Positions 8,851-17,489 of a stretch of 64,000 bases of DNA are shown piece by piece. This stretch comes from Croceicoccus marinus (GTDB lineage: Bacteria > Pseudomonadota > Alphaproteobacteria > Sphingomonadales > Sphingomonadaceae). Each line of letters begins with the position of its first letter. Within the stretch, counting starts at the first letter, position 1. The translations under genes and the position numbers were made by a program. Below the pieces are notes generated by a model that made no database searches, had not been told where the DNA came from, and saw nothing but the letters and a program-made list of their open reading frames with translations. The DNA lies in assembly GCF_001661675.2 (NCBI RefSeq), contig NZ_CP019602.1, forward strand, positions 1,203,501-1,267,500, written 5' to 3'.

Positions 8851-9606
8851 GTGACAACCGATAACATTGCGAAAGAAGATGACCTTAGAAAGTCATCCAA
8901 GGACGTGCGCGGTCCCGGACGGCGCCTTCACGGCGCGATCGCCCACAAGCTGGGGACCGAGATCTTGTCCGGCAAGTACCAACCGGGAGACATTTTGTCC
9001 GGAGAGGTCGCTTTTGCCGAGGAACTGAAGGTTTCGCGCAGCGCCTATCGCGAGGCGATCCAGGTCCTGACCGCCAAGGGACTGGTCGCCAGCCGGCCCA
9101 AGGCGGGCACCCGCGTCCTTCCGCGCGACCGCTGGAACCTGCTCGACCCCGAAGTGCTGGGCTGGGCCTTTGCGGGCGATCCCGATGTCGATTTCGTCCG
9201 CAGCCTGTTCGAACTGCGCGCCATCGTCGAACCCGCCGCCGCGCGGCTTGCGGCCCAGCGGCGCGACAAGGACGATCTGAAGGTGATGAAGACCGCGCTG
9301 GCCGACATGCGCCGCCACACGCTGACGACCGACGCGGGGCGCGCGGCGGACCGCGATTTCCACAACGCCATCCTGCAGGCGACGCGCAACGATGCGCTGA
9401 TGGTGCTGAGCGCCAGCATCGGCGCGGCGGTCAACTGGACCACCCAGTTCAAGCAGCGCGCCCGCGCCTTGCCGCGCAATCCCATTCCCGATCACGCCAA
9501 GGTCTATGACGCGATCGCATCGGGCGACGCGGATGCGGCGGCGGCGGCGATGAACGTGCTGGTCGACCTAGCGCTGGACGATACGCGCAGCGCCATGGAG
9601 GAATGA
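8851..9606 (+). CDS. FadR-type GntR family transcriptional regulator
   Basis: A 251-residue regulator with a GTG start preceded by GGAAGGGACGG. The N-terminal winged helix is at about residues 24-97 (LHGAIAHKLGTEILSGKYQPGDIL, then RSAYREAIQVLTAKGLVASRPKAGT). The FCD effector domain follows: FELRAIVEPAAARLAA, then metal/ligand positions in DRDFHNAILQATRN and DHAKVYDAI. It is divergent from the catabolic run, so it is the likely local repressor, responding to a sugar acid. The effector is not known. Confidence 0.9.
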   Translation: MTTDNIAKEDDLRKSSKDVRGPGRRLHGAIAHKLGTEILSGKYQPGDILSGEVAFAEELKVSRSAYREAIQVLTAKGLVASRPKAGTRVLPRDRWNLLDPEVLGWAFAGDPDVDFVRSLFELRAIVEPAAARLAAQRRDKDDLKVMKTALADMRRHTLTTDAGRAADRDFHNAILQATRNDALMVLSASIGAAVNWTTQFKQRARALPRNPIPDHAKVYDAIASGDADAAAAAMNVLVDLALDDTRSAMEE

Positions 9607-9646
9607 CCCGGCGCTGAGCAGCCAAGAGAGGAAGCGCGGCCAAAGA

Positions 9647-9678
9647 AAAAGGGCGGCACCACCGGGTGCCGCCCTTTT
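9647..9678. terminator. Bidirectional terminator between gntR and the sugar transporter
   Basis: A perfect 14-bp stem AAAAGGGCGGCACC / GGTGCCGCCCTTTT with a four-base loop has A and T runs on both sides. It serves the convergent gntR and transporter genes. Confidence 0.85.
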
Positions 9679-9699
9679 CGTTTGCCGGTTCCGCCGGGT

Positions 9700-11034
9700 T
9701 CAGGCGGCTTCCTGCACCACCTCGGGTTCGGGCAGGGCGGCGGTCGGCTTGCTGCCCCACAATGCGTAGAACAGGATGTACAGCTCGCACACCGCGGTCA
9801 GCAGGAACGAGAGCTGCAGGCCGTACTGATCGGCCAGCCAGCCCTGGACCACCACCAGCGCACCGCCGGCGATCGCCATGATCAACAGGCCCGACCCTTC
9901 CTCGGTCAGCGGGCCCAGGCCCTTGATGCCCAGCGTGAAGATCGTCGGGAACATGATCGAGTGGAACAGGCCCACCAGGATCAGCGACCACATCGCAAGC
10001 TCTCCGCTGGCGAACACGGTGACGATCATCACGACGAACGCGCCGACCGAGAACACCGCCAGCACCTTGGCGGCATCGAAGCGCTGCATGATCGCCGAAC
10101 CGGCGAAGCGGCCCACCATCATGCCCGCCCACAGGAAGGTCAGGTAACGGCCCGCTTCCTCATAGGTCAGGTTGGCGATGTCCGGCTGCGCGACGAAATT
10201 GACGAACAGATTGGCGACGCCGATCTCGGCGATCAGATAGATGAAGATAGCGGGCACGCCGAACACCAGGTTGCGGTGCTTCCACAGCGACAGGTGCTTG
10301 CGCTCCTCCTTCGTGCCGCGCGCATTGGCGGAACCCATCGCGGGCAGCGGGAAGCGCGCGATGACGATGGCCAGCACGATCAGCACCGCGGCGACCAGGC
10401 CATAGGGCAGGATCACCGATTGCGCGTCGGCGATGCGTTCCGCCTCGGTCAGGACGGTGCCCGCCTCGGCCGTGCCGCCGCGCGAGCGGCCCAGGATCAG
10501 ATAGGCACCGAACAGGGGCGCCAGCATCGTGCCCGCCGAATTCATCGCCTGCACCAGGTTCAGGCGCGAGGACGCGGTTTCCGGCTTGCCGACGACCGCG
10601 ACATAGGGATTGGCCGCCACCTGCAGCAGGGTGATGCCGCACGCGATGACGAACAGCATGGTCAGCGTCACGCCATAGGACGGCAGGCTGGCCGCCAGCA
10701 TCATCCCCAGCGAACCTGCGGCCATCACCAGCAGGCCCACGACCAGCGATTTCTTGTACCCGATCCGCTCGATCAGCTTGGCCGATGGGATGGAGGCCAC
10801 GAAATAGGCGATGAACCACACCGATTCGATCAGCGTGGTCTCGGTATAGTTGAGGTCGAACACGCTGCGCAGATGCGGCAGCAGCGTATTGTTGATGACC
10901 GTGATGAAGCCCCACATGAAGAACAGGCTGGCCAGCAAGGTCAGTGCCGGGCCATAGCGCACGACCGTGCCGTCGGGTGCCCTGGGCACTGAACCGGCGG
11001 AAGAGGGCCCGGTGGAAGGGGGCTGGGAAGGCAT
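9700..11034 (-). CDS. FucP-type sugar MFS transporter
   Basis: A 444-residue inner-membrane sugar:H+ symporter of the fucose/glucose-galactose permease group with about 12 hydrophobic segments. The family is shown by FFMWGFITVINNTLLPHL near the N-terminus, NPYVAVVGKPETASSRLNLVQ, and VGLFHSIMFPTIFTLGI. The ATG at 11034 is preferred over an upstream GTG because it has a strong AGAGAGGAA ribosome site. It is divergent from the epimerase gene, and the shared promoter region carries operator site 3. It would import monosaccharides released in the periplasm. Confidence 0.9.
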   Translation of the reverse strand: MPSQPPSTGPSSAGSVPRAPDGTVVRYGPALTLLASLFFMWGFITVINNTLLPHLRSVFDLNYTETTLIESVWFIAYFVASIPSAKLIERIGYKKSLVVGLLVMAAGSLGMMLAASLPSYGVTLTMLFVIACGITLLQVAANPYVAVVGKPETASSRLNLVQAMNSAGTMLAPLFGAYLILGRSRGGTAEAGTVLTEAERIADAQSVILPYGLVAAVLIVLAIVIARFPLPAMGSANARGTKEERKHLSLWKHRNLVFGVPAIFIYLIAEIGVANLFVNFVAQPDIANLTYEEAGRYLTFLWAGMMVGRFAGSAIMQRFDAAKVLAVFSVGAFVVMIVTVFASGELAMWSLILVGLFHSIMFPTIFTLGIKGLGPLTEEGSGLLIMAIAGGALVVVQGWLADQYGLQLSFLLTAVCELYILFYALWGSKPTAALPEPEVVQEAA

Positions 11035-11093
11035 CGGTTTCCTCTCTGTCACTGCGCGGCCTGCTTTGGTGCGAAGCGGCTTGCGCTTGTTCT

Positions 11094-11109
11094 ATTTGTC
11101 CGACTATAT
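11094..11109. promoter_or_regulatory. Putative GntR-type operator, site 3
   Basis: ATTTGTCCGACTATAT lies between the divergent transporter and epimerase genes. It matches the pattern ATnTGTCSGASTnnAT of sites 1 and 2 and contains the near-palindrome GTCCGAC. Confidence 0.5.
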
Positions 11110-11171
11110 GCGCCTAATGGCCTCGTCAATGGGGCACGATAACTCCATGCATAATCGGGAGCGTTTTGGGA

Positions 11172-12320
11172 ATGAGGAAACTCTGCAGCATCATGGCCGG
11201 ATCGGCCATTCTCGCCATCTCCGCCTTCACGGCCCCCCTGGCCCACGCGGCAGAGGCGACGCAGACCAGCTTCGGCACGCTGTCCGACGGGACCGAGGTG
11301 ACCGAGATCACGCTGACCGGCGATAACGGGGTGTCGGTGTCGATCCTGACGCTGGGCGCCACGCTGCACGAATTCATGGTCCCCGACCGCGACGGCAATG
11401 TCGAGGATATCCTGGTCAGCTACGAGGATCTGTCCGACTATGCCGAGGCGCCCAACTATTGGGGTGCGACCATCGGCCGCTATGCCAATCGCATCGCGGG
11501 CGGCAAGTTCACGCTGGACGGCAAGACCTATCAGCTGACGCAGAACGACGGCGAGAATTCGCTGCACGGCGGCGGCAATGCCTGGGACGTGCGCAACTGG
11601 AAGGTCGAATCGGTCAAGTCCGGCGACACCGCCAGCGTCCGCCTCTCGCTGATGAGCCCTGATGGAGAGGCCGGCTATCCCGGCGCGGTGAACGCGGCGG
11701 TCACCTATTTCCTCGACGATGCAGGATCGCTGCGGATCCAGTTCGACGCGGCGACCAACAAGCCCACGATCATCAACATGACCAACCACGCCCTGTTCAA
11801 CATGGCGGGCGAGGGGGCCGAGGAAGGCGCGATGGGCAATGTGCTGACCGTTCCCGCCAGCCATTACACCCCGGTGAACGAGAACCTGATCCCCACTGGC
11901 GAGCTGCGTGCGGTAGAAGGGTCGGTGTTCGACTTCCGCGCGGGCAAGCCGATGCACGACGGGCTGCGCGACGGCACCAACCAGCAGATCGTCTATGGCC
12001 GCGGCTTCGACCATAATTTCGCGCTCGACAAGGGCGTTACCGCCCAGCCCGAAATGGCCGCCCGGCTGGCCGACCCGGTCTCGGGCCGCGTGCTGGAAGT
12101 GCTGACGACCGAACCGGGGCTGCAGGTCTATACCGGCAACTTCCTCGACGGGACCTATATCGGCAAGAACAGCCACGTCTATCGCATGGGCGACGGCATC
12201 GCGCTTGAACCGCAGAAGTTTCCCGATGCGCCCAACCAACCCGAATTCGCCTCAACCCGCGTCGATCCCGGCAAGCCCTACCGGCATGTCATGATCTATC
12301 GCGTATCCGTGGACCGCTGA
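11172..12320 (+). CDS. Periplasmic aldose 1-epimerase (galactose mutarotase)
   Basis: A 382-residue secreted mutarotase that interconverts alpha and beta anomers so that the dehydrogenase receives the right form. A signal peptide ends near LAHAAEA. Active-site strings are NRIAGGKF, the His in NMTNHALFN and the C-terminal Glu in [18 protein letters not shown] six bases upstream is in frame, but the ATG at 11172 directly precedes the signal peptide and is preferred. It is followed 17 bases later by the dehydratase. Confidence 0.92.
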   Translation: MRKLCSIMAGSAILAISAFTAPLAHAAEATQTSFGTLSDGTEVTEITLTGDNGVSVSILTLGATLHEFMVPDRDGNVEDILVSYEDLSDYAEAPNYWGATIGRYANRIAGGKFTLDGKTYQLTQNDGENSLHGGGNAWDVRNWKVESVKSGDTASVRLSLMSPDGEAGYPGAVNAAVTYFLDDAGSLRIQFDAATNKPTIINMTNHALFNMAGEGAEEGAMGNVLTVPASHYTPVNENLIPTGELRAVEGSVFDFRAGKPMHDGLRDGTNQQIVYGRGFDHNFALDKGVTAQPEMAARLADPVSGRVLEVLTTEPGLQVYTGNFLDGTYIGKNSHVYRMGDGIALEPQKFPDAPNQPEFASTRVDPGKPYRHVMIYRVSVDR

Positions 12321-12337
12321 ACCGAGATCCCATTGAC

Positions 12338-14134
12338 ATGACCGATACCCAGAAACCGAAGCTGCGTTCGCGCGCCTGGTTCGACAATCCCGACAATATC
12401 GACATGACGTCGCTCTATCTCGAGCGCTATCTGAACTTTGGCCTCAGCCTGGAAGAGCTGCGCTCGGGCAAGCCAATCATCGGCATCGCGCAGTCGGGCA
12501 GCGACCTGTCGCCCTGCAACCGCCACCATCTGGTGCTGGCGGAACGCATCCGCGAAGGCATCCGCGAGGCGGGCGGCATCGCGATCGAGTTTCCGGTCCA
12601 CCCGATCCAGGAAACCGGCAAGCGGCCCACCGCTGGGCTGGACCGCAACCTGTCCTATCTGGGACTGGTCGAGGCGCTGTACGGCTATCCCATCGACGGC
12701 GTGGTGCTGACCACCGGCTGCGACAAGACCACGCCCGCCATGCTGATGGCGGCGGCGACGGTGAACATTCCCGCGATCGCCCTGTCGGTCGGCCCGATGC
12801 TGAACGGCTGGCACAAGGGTGAGCGGACCGGTTCGGGCACCATCGTGTGGAAGGGCCGCCAGATGATGGCGGCGGGAGAGCTGGACGACGAGGGCTTCAT
12901 CAAGCTGGTCGCCAGCTCCGCACCCTCGACCGGCTATTGCAACACCATGGGCACGGCGACCACGATGAACTCGCTGGCCGAGGCGCTGGGCATGATGCTG
13001 CCCGGTTCCGCCGCGATCCCGGCGCCCTATCGCGACCGCCAGGAATGCGCCTATCACACCGGCAAGCGCATCGTGGAGATGGTGCACGAGGATCTGAAGC
13101 CCTCGGACATCATGACGCTGGAATCGTTCCGCAACGCGATCGTCGTCAATTCCGCCATCGGCGGGTCGACCAACGCGCCGATCCATTTGGCCGCCATCGC
13201 CCGCCATATCGGCGTCGACCTGCCGCTCAAGGACTGGCAGACGCACGGCCATCACGTCCCGCTGCTGGTGAACCTGCAGCCCGCGGGCGAATTCCTGGGC
13301 GAGGATTACTACCGCGCGGGCGGCGTGCCCGCCGTGGTCGCGCAGCTGATCGCGCAGGGCCTGATCCAGGAAGGCGCGATGACGGTCAACGGCAAGACCA
13401 TCGGCGACAATTGCCGCGACGCCACGATTGAGGATGACCGCGTGATCAAGCGGTTCGACGACCCGATGGTGAAGGACGCGGGCTTCCTGGTGCTGTCGGG
13501 CAATCTGTTCGACGCCGCGATCATGAAGACCAGCGTGATCTCGCCCGAATTCCGCCAGCGCTACCTGTCCGACCCCGACGATCCCGAGGCTTTCGAAGGC
13601 CCCGCCGTCGTGTTCGACGGGCCCGAGGATTATCACCATCGCATCGACGATCCGGCGCTGAACATCACGCCCAGGACGCTGCTGTTCATGCGCGGGGCGG
13701 GGCCGATCGGCTATCCCGGTTCGGCAGAGGTGGTGAACATGCGCCCGCCCAAATATCTCATCACCGAGGGGATTTCGGCGCTGCCGTGCATCGGCGACGG
13801 GCGCCAGTCCGGAACGTCGGGCAGCCCCTCGATCCTGAACGCCAGCCCCGAGGCTGCGGCGATGGGCGGGCTGGCGCTGATCCAGACCGGCGACCGCGTC
13901 CGCATCGACCTGCGCAAGGGCACGGTGAACCTGCTGCTTCCGGAAGAGGAAATCGCCGCGCGCCGCGCCGACCTGGAAGCCAAGGGCGGCTATCCCTATC
14001 CCGCCTCGCAGACGCCGTGGCAGGAGATGCAGCGCAACTTGGTGGGCCAGATGAACACCGGCGCCATCCTTGAAGGGGCCGAGAAATACCAGCGCATCGC
14101 GCAGACGATGGGCCTGCCGCGCGACAACCACTGA
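12338..14134 (+). CDS. IlvD/Edd family sugar-acid dehydratase (L-arabonate dehydratase type)
   Basis: A 598-residue Fe-S dehydratase. Three cluster-binding cysteines are at residues 60 (SDLSPCN), 128 (TTGCDKTTP) and 201 (GYCNTMGTA), the same pattern as the characterised Rhizobium leguminosarum L-arabonate dehydratase. That enzyme also dehydrates D-galactonate and D-fuconate, so one enzyme could feed both routes here. The product would be 2-keto-3-deoxy-L-arabonate or 2-keto-3-deoxygalactonate. It forms an operon with the epimerase and ends at a strong hairpin. Confidence 0.9.
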   Translation: MTDTQKPKLRSRAWFDNPDNIDMTSLYLERYLNFGLSLEELRSGKPIIGIAQSGSDLSPCNRHHLVLAERIREGIREAGGIAIEFPVHPIQETGKRPTAGLDRNLSYLGLVEALYGYPIDGVVLTTGCDKTTPAMLMAAATVNIPAIALSVGPMLNGWHKGERTGSGTIVWKGRQMMAAGELDDEGFIKLVASSAPSTGYCNTMGTATTMNSLAEALGMMLPGSAAIPAPYRDRQECAYHTGKRIVEMVHEDLKPSDIMTLESFRNAIVVNSAIGGSTNAPIHLAAIARHIGVDLPLKDWQTHGHHVPLLVNLQPAGEFLGEDYYRAGGVPAVVAQLIAQGLIQEGAMTVNGKTIGDNCRDATIEDDRVIKRFDDPMVKDAGFLVLSGNLFDAAIMKTSVISPEFRQRYLSDPDDPEAFEGPAVVFDGPEDYHHRIDDPALNITPRTLLFMRGAGPIGYPGSAEVVNMRPPKYLITEGISALPCIGDGRQSGTSGSPSILNASPEAAAMGGLALIQTGDRVRIDLRKGTVNLLLPEEEIAARRADLEAKGGYPYPASQTPWQEMQRNLVGQMNTGAILEGAEKYQRIAQTMGLPRDNH

Positions 14135-14163
14135 CGCGCATCGACCTTGATACCGGGAATACA

Positions 14164-14191
14164 GGGGCGGCATCTGCAAGGATGCCGCCCC
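14164..14191 (+). terminator. Terminator hairpin after the dehydratase
   Basis: A perfect 11-bp stem GGGGCGGCATC / GATGCCGCCCC with loop TGCAAG is followed by CTTCCTTT. It lies 30 bases past the dehydratase stop. Confidence 0.75.
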
Positions 14192-14219
14192 CTTCCTTTG
14201 GCGGGCCGAACCTTGCAGC

Positions 14220-14471
14220 TTGGCGGGGTTAACCCCGATTGCCCGGCCCGTCCCGCGTGGCATCGGTCTGGCGCTGGCGCTGATCCACCTCGTCTCGATC
14301 CCGGTGACCAATACCTCGGTCAATCCCGCGCGTTCGACGGGCGTGGCCCTGTTCGCCGATACGGCGGCGATCGGCCAGCTATGGCTGTTGTGGGTCGCAC
14401 CGCTGGTCGGCGCCGCGCTGGGCGCGCTGATCTGGCGCCATGTGCTGAACCCCGGCGAACCGCTGGCGGGC
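14220..14471 (+). pseudogene. aqpZ: Aquaporin Z C-terminal remnant
   Basis: The translation from here matches only the last third of AqpZ water channels, including [20 protein letters not shown], which holds the second NPA motif, and [20 protein letters not shown]. The first ~160 residues, with the first NPA box, are missing, and there is no ribosome site. The frame has no stop at the usual end and runs on into the antisense of the cytochrome b gene. It is a decayed fragment rather than a working channel. Confidence 0.85.
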
Positions 14472-14506
14472 GTGGTGGGCAGGGCGACTGACGCCCCGCC
14501 CACCAC
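14472..14506. terminator. Terminator-like hairpin downstream of cytochrome b gene
   Basis: GTGGTGGGCAGGGCG pairs with CGCCCCGCCCACCAC (14 of 15 positions). It lies 14 bases past the end of the leftward cytochrome b561 gene. There is no clear T run. Confidence 0.55.
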
Positions 14507-14519
14507 CGGGGCATCGGGA

Positions 14520-15197
14520 TCAGAACGGCGGCGCGCCGGCCCAGATCCAGCCCGCGAAGGCGAACGCCAGCAGCAGGCAGGCAAGCGCCCGCCACGCCGG
14601 AACTGCCGCCATGCCGCGCGCGTCGCCCCCCATCGCGCGCGATCCGGTGATCATCGGGCCGACCAGATTGTCGCGCCTGACCGCCCGATACAGCACGATC
14701 GCCAGCACATGCAGCGCGATCAGCGCCACCAGCACCCAGAAGAAGCTCTCGTGCCATTCGGTCAGCGTGTCCGCCGTCATCACGCCGACCAGATCGTTGA
14801 GCGGACCGGTCGCCCCGTCATAGGGATCGCCCGCGAACAGCCCCATGCCAAGCTGCAGCACCATCGCGCCCAGCAGCGCGATCACGCTCCACCCGCCGGC
14901 GGGATTGTGGCCGACGACCGGCACATGGCTGCCCCGCAGCGACCCGAAATAGCGCAGCACGGCGCCAGGGCCGCGCAGAAACCCGCCGAAACGCGCGGTC
15001 GAGCTTCCGACGAAACCCCACAGAATGCGGAACACCACCAGCGCCAGCAGCAGCAGCCCCAGCCTGGTGTGCCAGCCCATCTCGTGGTTTTCCGCCGTCC
15101 ACCACATCGCGGGGATCAGCAGCACGAAGCCCCAGTGACAGATGCGGACCGGCAGGTCCCACAGCTTCACCCGTCCTATGACATTATCCCGACCCAC
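14520..15197 (-). CDS. Cytochrome b561-type membrane protein
   Basis: About 225 residues with four main membrane segments and haem-ligand histidines of the cytochrome b/b6 (PF01292-like) family: [40 protein letters not shown] and [13 protein letters not shown]. The GTG at 15197, after GGGCGGGG, is the likely start, but a GTG seven codons later (RVKLWDLPV) is possible. It lies 13 bases after the cytochrome c' gene, so the pair probably forms an electron-transfer module. Confidence 0.85.
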   Translation of the reverse strand: MGRDNVIGRVKLWDLPVRICHWGFVLLIPAMWWTAENHEMGWHTRLGLLLLALVVFRILWGFVGSSTARFGGFLRGPGAVLRYFGSLRGSHVPVVGHNPAGGWSVIALLGAMVLQLGMGLFAGDPYDGATGPLNDLVGVMTADTLTEWHESFFWVLVALIALHVLAIVLYRAVRRDNLVGPMITGSRAMGGDARGMAAVPAWRALACLLLAFAFAGWIWAGAPPF

Positions 15198-15210
15198 GGG
15201 CCCCGCCCGA

Positions 15211-15729
15211 TCAATCTTCGTCGAGGCGGAACTGGTCGTGGCAATTCTTGCAGGCTCCGCCCAGCTCCTTGACCGCGGCCTGCACCTGCGCGGCATCGCG
15301 GCTGTCGGCGGCGGCCAGCATGATCTGGCTGGCCTGGATCATCTGCTCGGTCGCGGCGGAGAAATCCTCCGGCCTTTCCCAGATCGTGTCCAGCGCCTCG
15401 GTATCGGCGCCGTCGGCGGGGCCGGTTCCTTCGGGGAAATGGTCGGAGATCAGCACCGCATTGCTGGTGATGATCCGCGCATTGGCCTGGATCGCGTCGA
15501 AATCGGGCGAGCTGTTCTCAAGCTCGCCGCGGATTACCTTGAAGGCGTCGCCGATCCCCTCGAAATTCTCGTGCCGGACTTCCAGTATGTCCATGTCGGC
15601 GGGCGCGGCGGCCATGCCGCCCTCGCTTTCGGCCACCACCGTATCATCCGCCGTTTCGCCGCAGGCTGACAGCGACAGCGTCAGGGCAAGCGCGGCAAGG
15701 GAAGGGGCGGCAATGCGGGCAAGGGCCAT
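15211..15729 (-). CDS. Cytochrome c' family lipoprotein (class II cytochrome c)
   Basis: 172 residues. The signal ends in a lipobox-like LSLSACG, so it is probably membrane-anchored in the periplasm. The single haem site CKNCHDQF is at the C-terminus, the hallmark of class II cytochromes c', with a helical body before it ([20 protein letters not shown]). It is co-transcribed with the cytochrome b561 gene and is divergent from another c-type cytochrome. Confidence 0.9.
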   Translation of the reverse strand: MALARIAAPSLAALALTLSLSACGETADDTVVAESEGGMAAAPADMDILEVRHENFEGIGDAFKVIRGELENSSPDFDAIQANARIITSNAVLISDHFPEGTGPADGADTEALDTIWERPEDFSAATEQMIQASQIMLAAADSRDAAQVQAAVKELGGACKNCHDQFRLDED

Positions 15730-15840
15730 GGGCGGGTTCTCCTGTTCGAATGTCTGACACGCAAGTTTTGCACGATTGTTGCGGCTTGCCAATCGTCTCG
15801 CGAAACAGCAACAAGCCTGTCCGATCAGAAGGGTCATGGT

Positions 15841-16323
15841 TTGACGAAGAACACAGCCGTCCGTTTCGCATGGCCGCTCGCGGCGGCGGCGTGGCTTGCC
15901 GCCTGCGGTCCGCAAGGGGGCGATCAGGCCGACAGCGGCGACACCGAACTTGCACAGGCCGCGGCGCCCGCGCCCGGAGAAGCGGCGCTTCCGCCCGGCC
16001 ATCCCGGCATGGCCGCGGATGCGGATGCGGCTGCGCAGCCGGCAGCCCTCGCCAGATGCACGATGTGCCACAGTTTTGCTGAGGGCGAGGGGCTGAAGAT
16101 CGGTCCCAACCTGCATGGCATCGTCGGACGCACGGCGGGGACGTCGCCGGGCTACAATTACTCGCCCGCGATGCGGGAATCGGGGATCGTCTGGACCGAG
16201 CAGACGCTCGACAGCTATCTGGCGGCGCCGGGCGGCATGCTGCCCGGCACGCGCATGCCGATGGGCGAACCCGATCCCGCCAAACGGGCCGAGATCATCG
16301 CCTTCCTGAAATCGAACGGATGA
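15841..16323 (+). CDS. Class I c-type cytochrome, lipoprotein
   Basis: 160 residues from a TTG start. A nearby upstream ATG is followed at once by a stop. A lipobox LAACG is followed by an Ala/Pro-rich linker and a c552-like haem domain: CTMCHSF, GPNLHGIVGR and the axial Met region PGTRMPMGEP. It likely carries electrons in the periplasm. It is divergent from the cytochrome c'/b561 pair. Confidence 0.88.
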   Translation: MTKNTAVRFAWPLAAAAWLAACGPQGGDQADSGDTELAQAAAPAPGEAALPPGHPGMAADADAAAQPAALARCTMCHSFAEGEGLKIGPNLHGIVGRTAGTSPGYNYSPAMRESGIVWTEQTLDSYLAAPGGMLPGTRMPMGEPDPAKRAEIIAFLKSNG

Positions 16324-16341
16324 TGTTCGGCCGCCCGGCGC

Positions 16342-16485
16342 TCAGGCGATCCACAGCCTGATCAGCCAGCCGACCGCGCCCAGTACCGCGACGCTGGCGG
16401 CCCAGATCGCCGCCATCCAGGCCAGCCGCCGCCACAGCGGCCGGTGCTCTGCCCGCATTCCGGGGGGATCGCGGCGCTGGGTCAA
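16342..16485 (-). CDS. DUF2474-like small membrane protein after cydB
   Basis: A 47-residue peptide with one membrane helix (LAWMAAIWAASVAVLGAVGW). Such peptides follow CIO-type cydB genes. The TTG start overlaps the cydB stop (TTGA) and is preceded by GAGGGG at good spacing; an ATG nine codons later has no ribosome site. Its probable role is in assembly or stability of the oxidase, like CydX in other operons, but this is inferred from position. Confidence 0.7.
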   Translation of the reverse strand: MTQRRDPPGMRAEHRPLWRRLAWMAAIWAASVAVLGAVGWLIRLWIA

Positions 16486-17489
16486 TGATACCCCTCGTCG
16501 CCGACCTTGCCGCGAAACACCCAATAGGCCCAGAATGTATAGGCCAGGATCAGCGGCATGGTGATCGCCACCCCGACCAGCATGAAGATCTGGCTGCGCG
16601 CGGGCGCCGCGGCGTCCCAGATGGTGAGGGAAGGGGGCACCACATTGGGCCAGATCGTCAGGCCAAGCCCCACCATGCCCATCGCGAACAGCGAGATGCC
16701 CAGCCAGAACGGCAACACCTCGCGCCCGCGCCACAGCGAGCGCCAAAGCCATGCCGCAAGGAAGACCGTGATGATCGGCACCGGCCAGGCGTAATAGATC
16801 TCGGGCGCGGACAGCCAGCGGCTTTCGTATTCGGGCCGCAGGAACACGTTATACAGCGACACCGCCCCCATCAGCGCCACGGTGATCCCGCACGCATAGC
16901 GCGCCATGCGATAGGCGTGCAGCTGGCACTTGCCCGACGTCTTCCACACCAGCCAGCACGCGCCCAGCAGCGCATAGCCCGCGACCGTGCCCGCCCCCGT
17001 CAGCAGCGTGTAGGGCGTCAGCCAGTCGAACCAGCTGCCGGCATAGGATCGGTCCACCACCGTGATGCCCTGCAGCATCGCGCCCAGGGTCATGCCCTGC
17101 GACATGGCCGCCACCAGCGACCCGCCGAAGAACGCCCAGTCCCAGAACGGCCGGTGGCGCGGATCGCGCCAGCGAAACTCGAACGCGACGCCGCGGAACA
17201 CCAGCCCCAGCAGCATGGCGATGATCAGCGGATAGGTCGCGGGCAGCAGCACCGCATAGGCCAGCGGAAAGGCCGCGAACAGCCCGCCGCCGCCCAGCAC
17301 CAGCCAGGTCTCGTTCCCATCCCACACCGGCGCGATGGCATTCATCGCGCGGTCGCGCTCAACCCCCACCTCGATCGAGGGGAACAATATGCCGATGCCC
17401 AGGTCGAACCCGTCCATCACCACATAGGCGAAGACGGCAAAGGCGATGATGAAGGCCCAGATCACGGTCAGGTCGACGGAAACGGCCAT
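16482..17489 (-). CDS. cydB: Cytochrome d-type quinol oxidase subunit II
   Basis: A 335-residue inner-membrane subunit of the quinol oxidase. Features are the N-terminal YVVMDGFDLGIGILFP, VWDGNETWLVLGGGGLFAAF and FRGVAFEFRWR. It overlaps cydA by one base (TGATG) and the DUF2474 peptide by four. With CydA it reduces O2 to water using quinol. Confidence 0.95.
   Translation of the reverse strand: MAVSVDLTVIWAFIIAFAVFAYVVMDGFDLGIGILFPSIEVGVERDRAMNAIAPVWDGNETWLVLGGGGLFAAFPLAYAVLLPATYPLIIAMLLGLVFRGVAFEFRWRDPRHRPFWDWAFFGGSLVAAMSQGMTLGAMLQGITVVDRSYAGSWFDWLTPYTLLTGAGTVAGYALLGACWLVWKTSGKCQLHAYRMARYACGITVALMGAVSLYNVFLRPEYESRWLSAPEIYYAWPVPIITVFLAAWLWRSLWRGREVLPFWLGISLFAMGMVGLGLTIWPNVVPPSLTIWDAAAPARSQIFMLVGVAITMPLILAYTFWAYWVFRGKVGDEGYH

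Noticed and set aside
12296..14584. 762-codon open frame antisense to the IlvD/Edd dehydratase
   Set aside because: A GC-rich shadow; the sense frame has clear catalytic cysteines.
14220..15272. 350-codon frame continuing from the aquaporin remnant
   Set aside because: Beyond about 14470 it is the antisense of the cytochrome b561 gene and has no aquaporin similarity.
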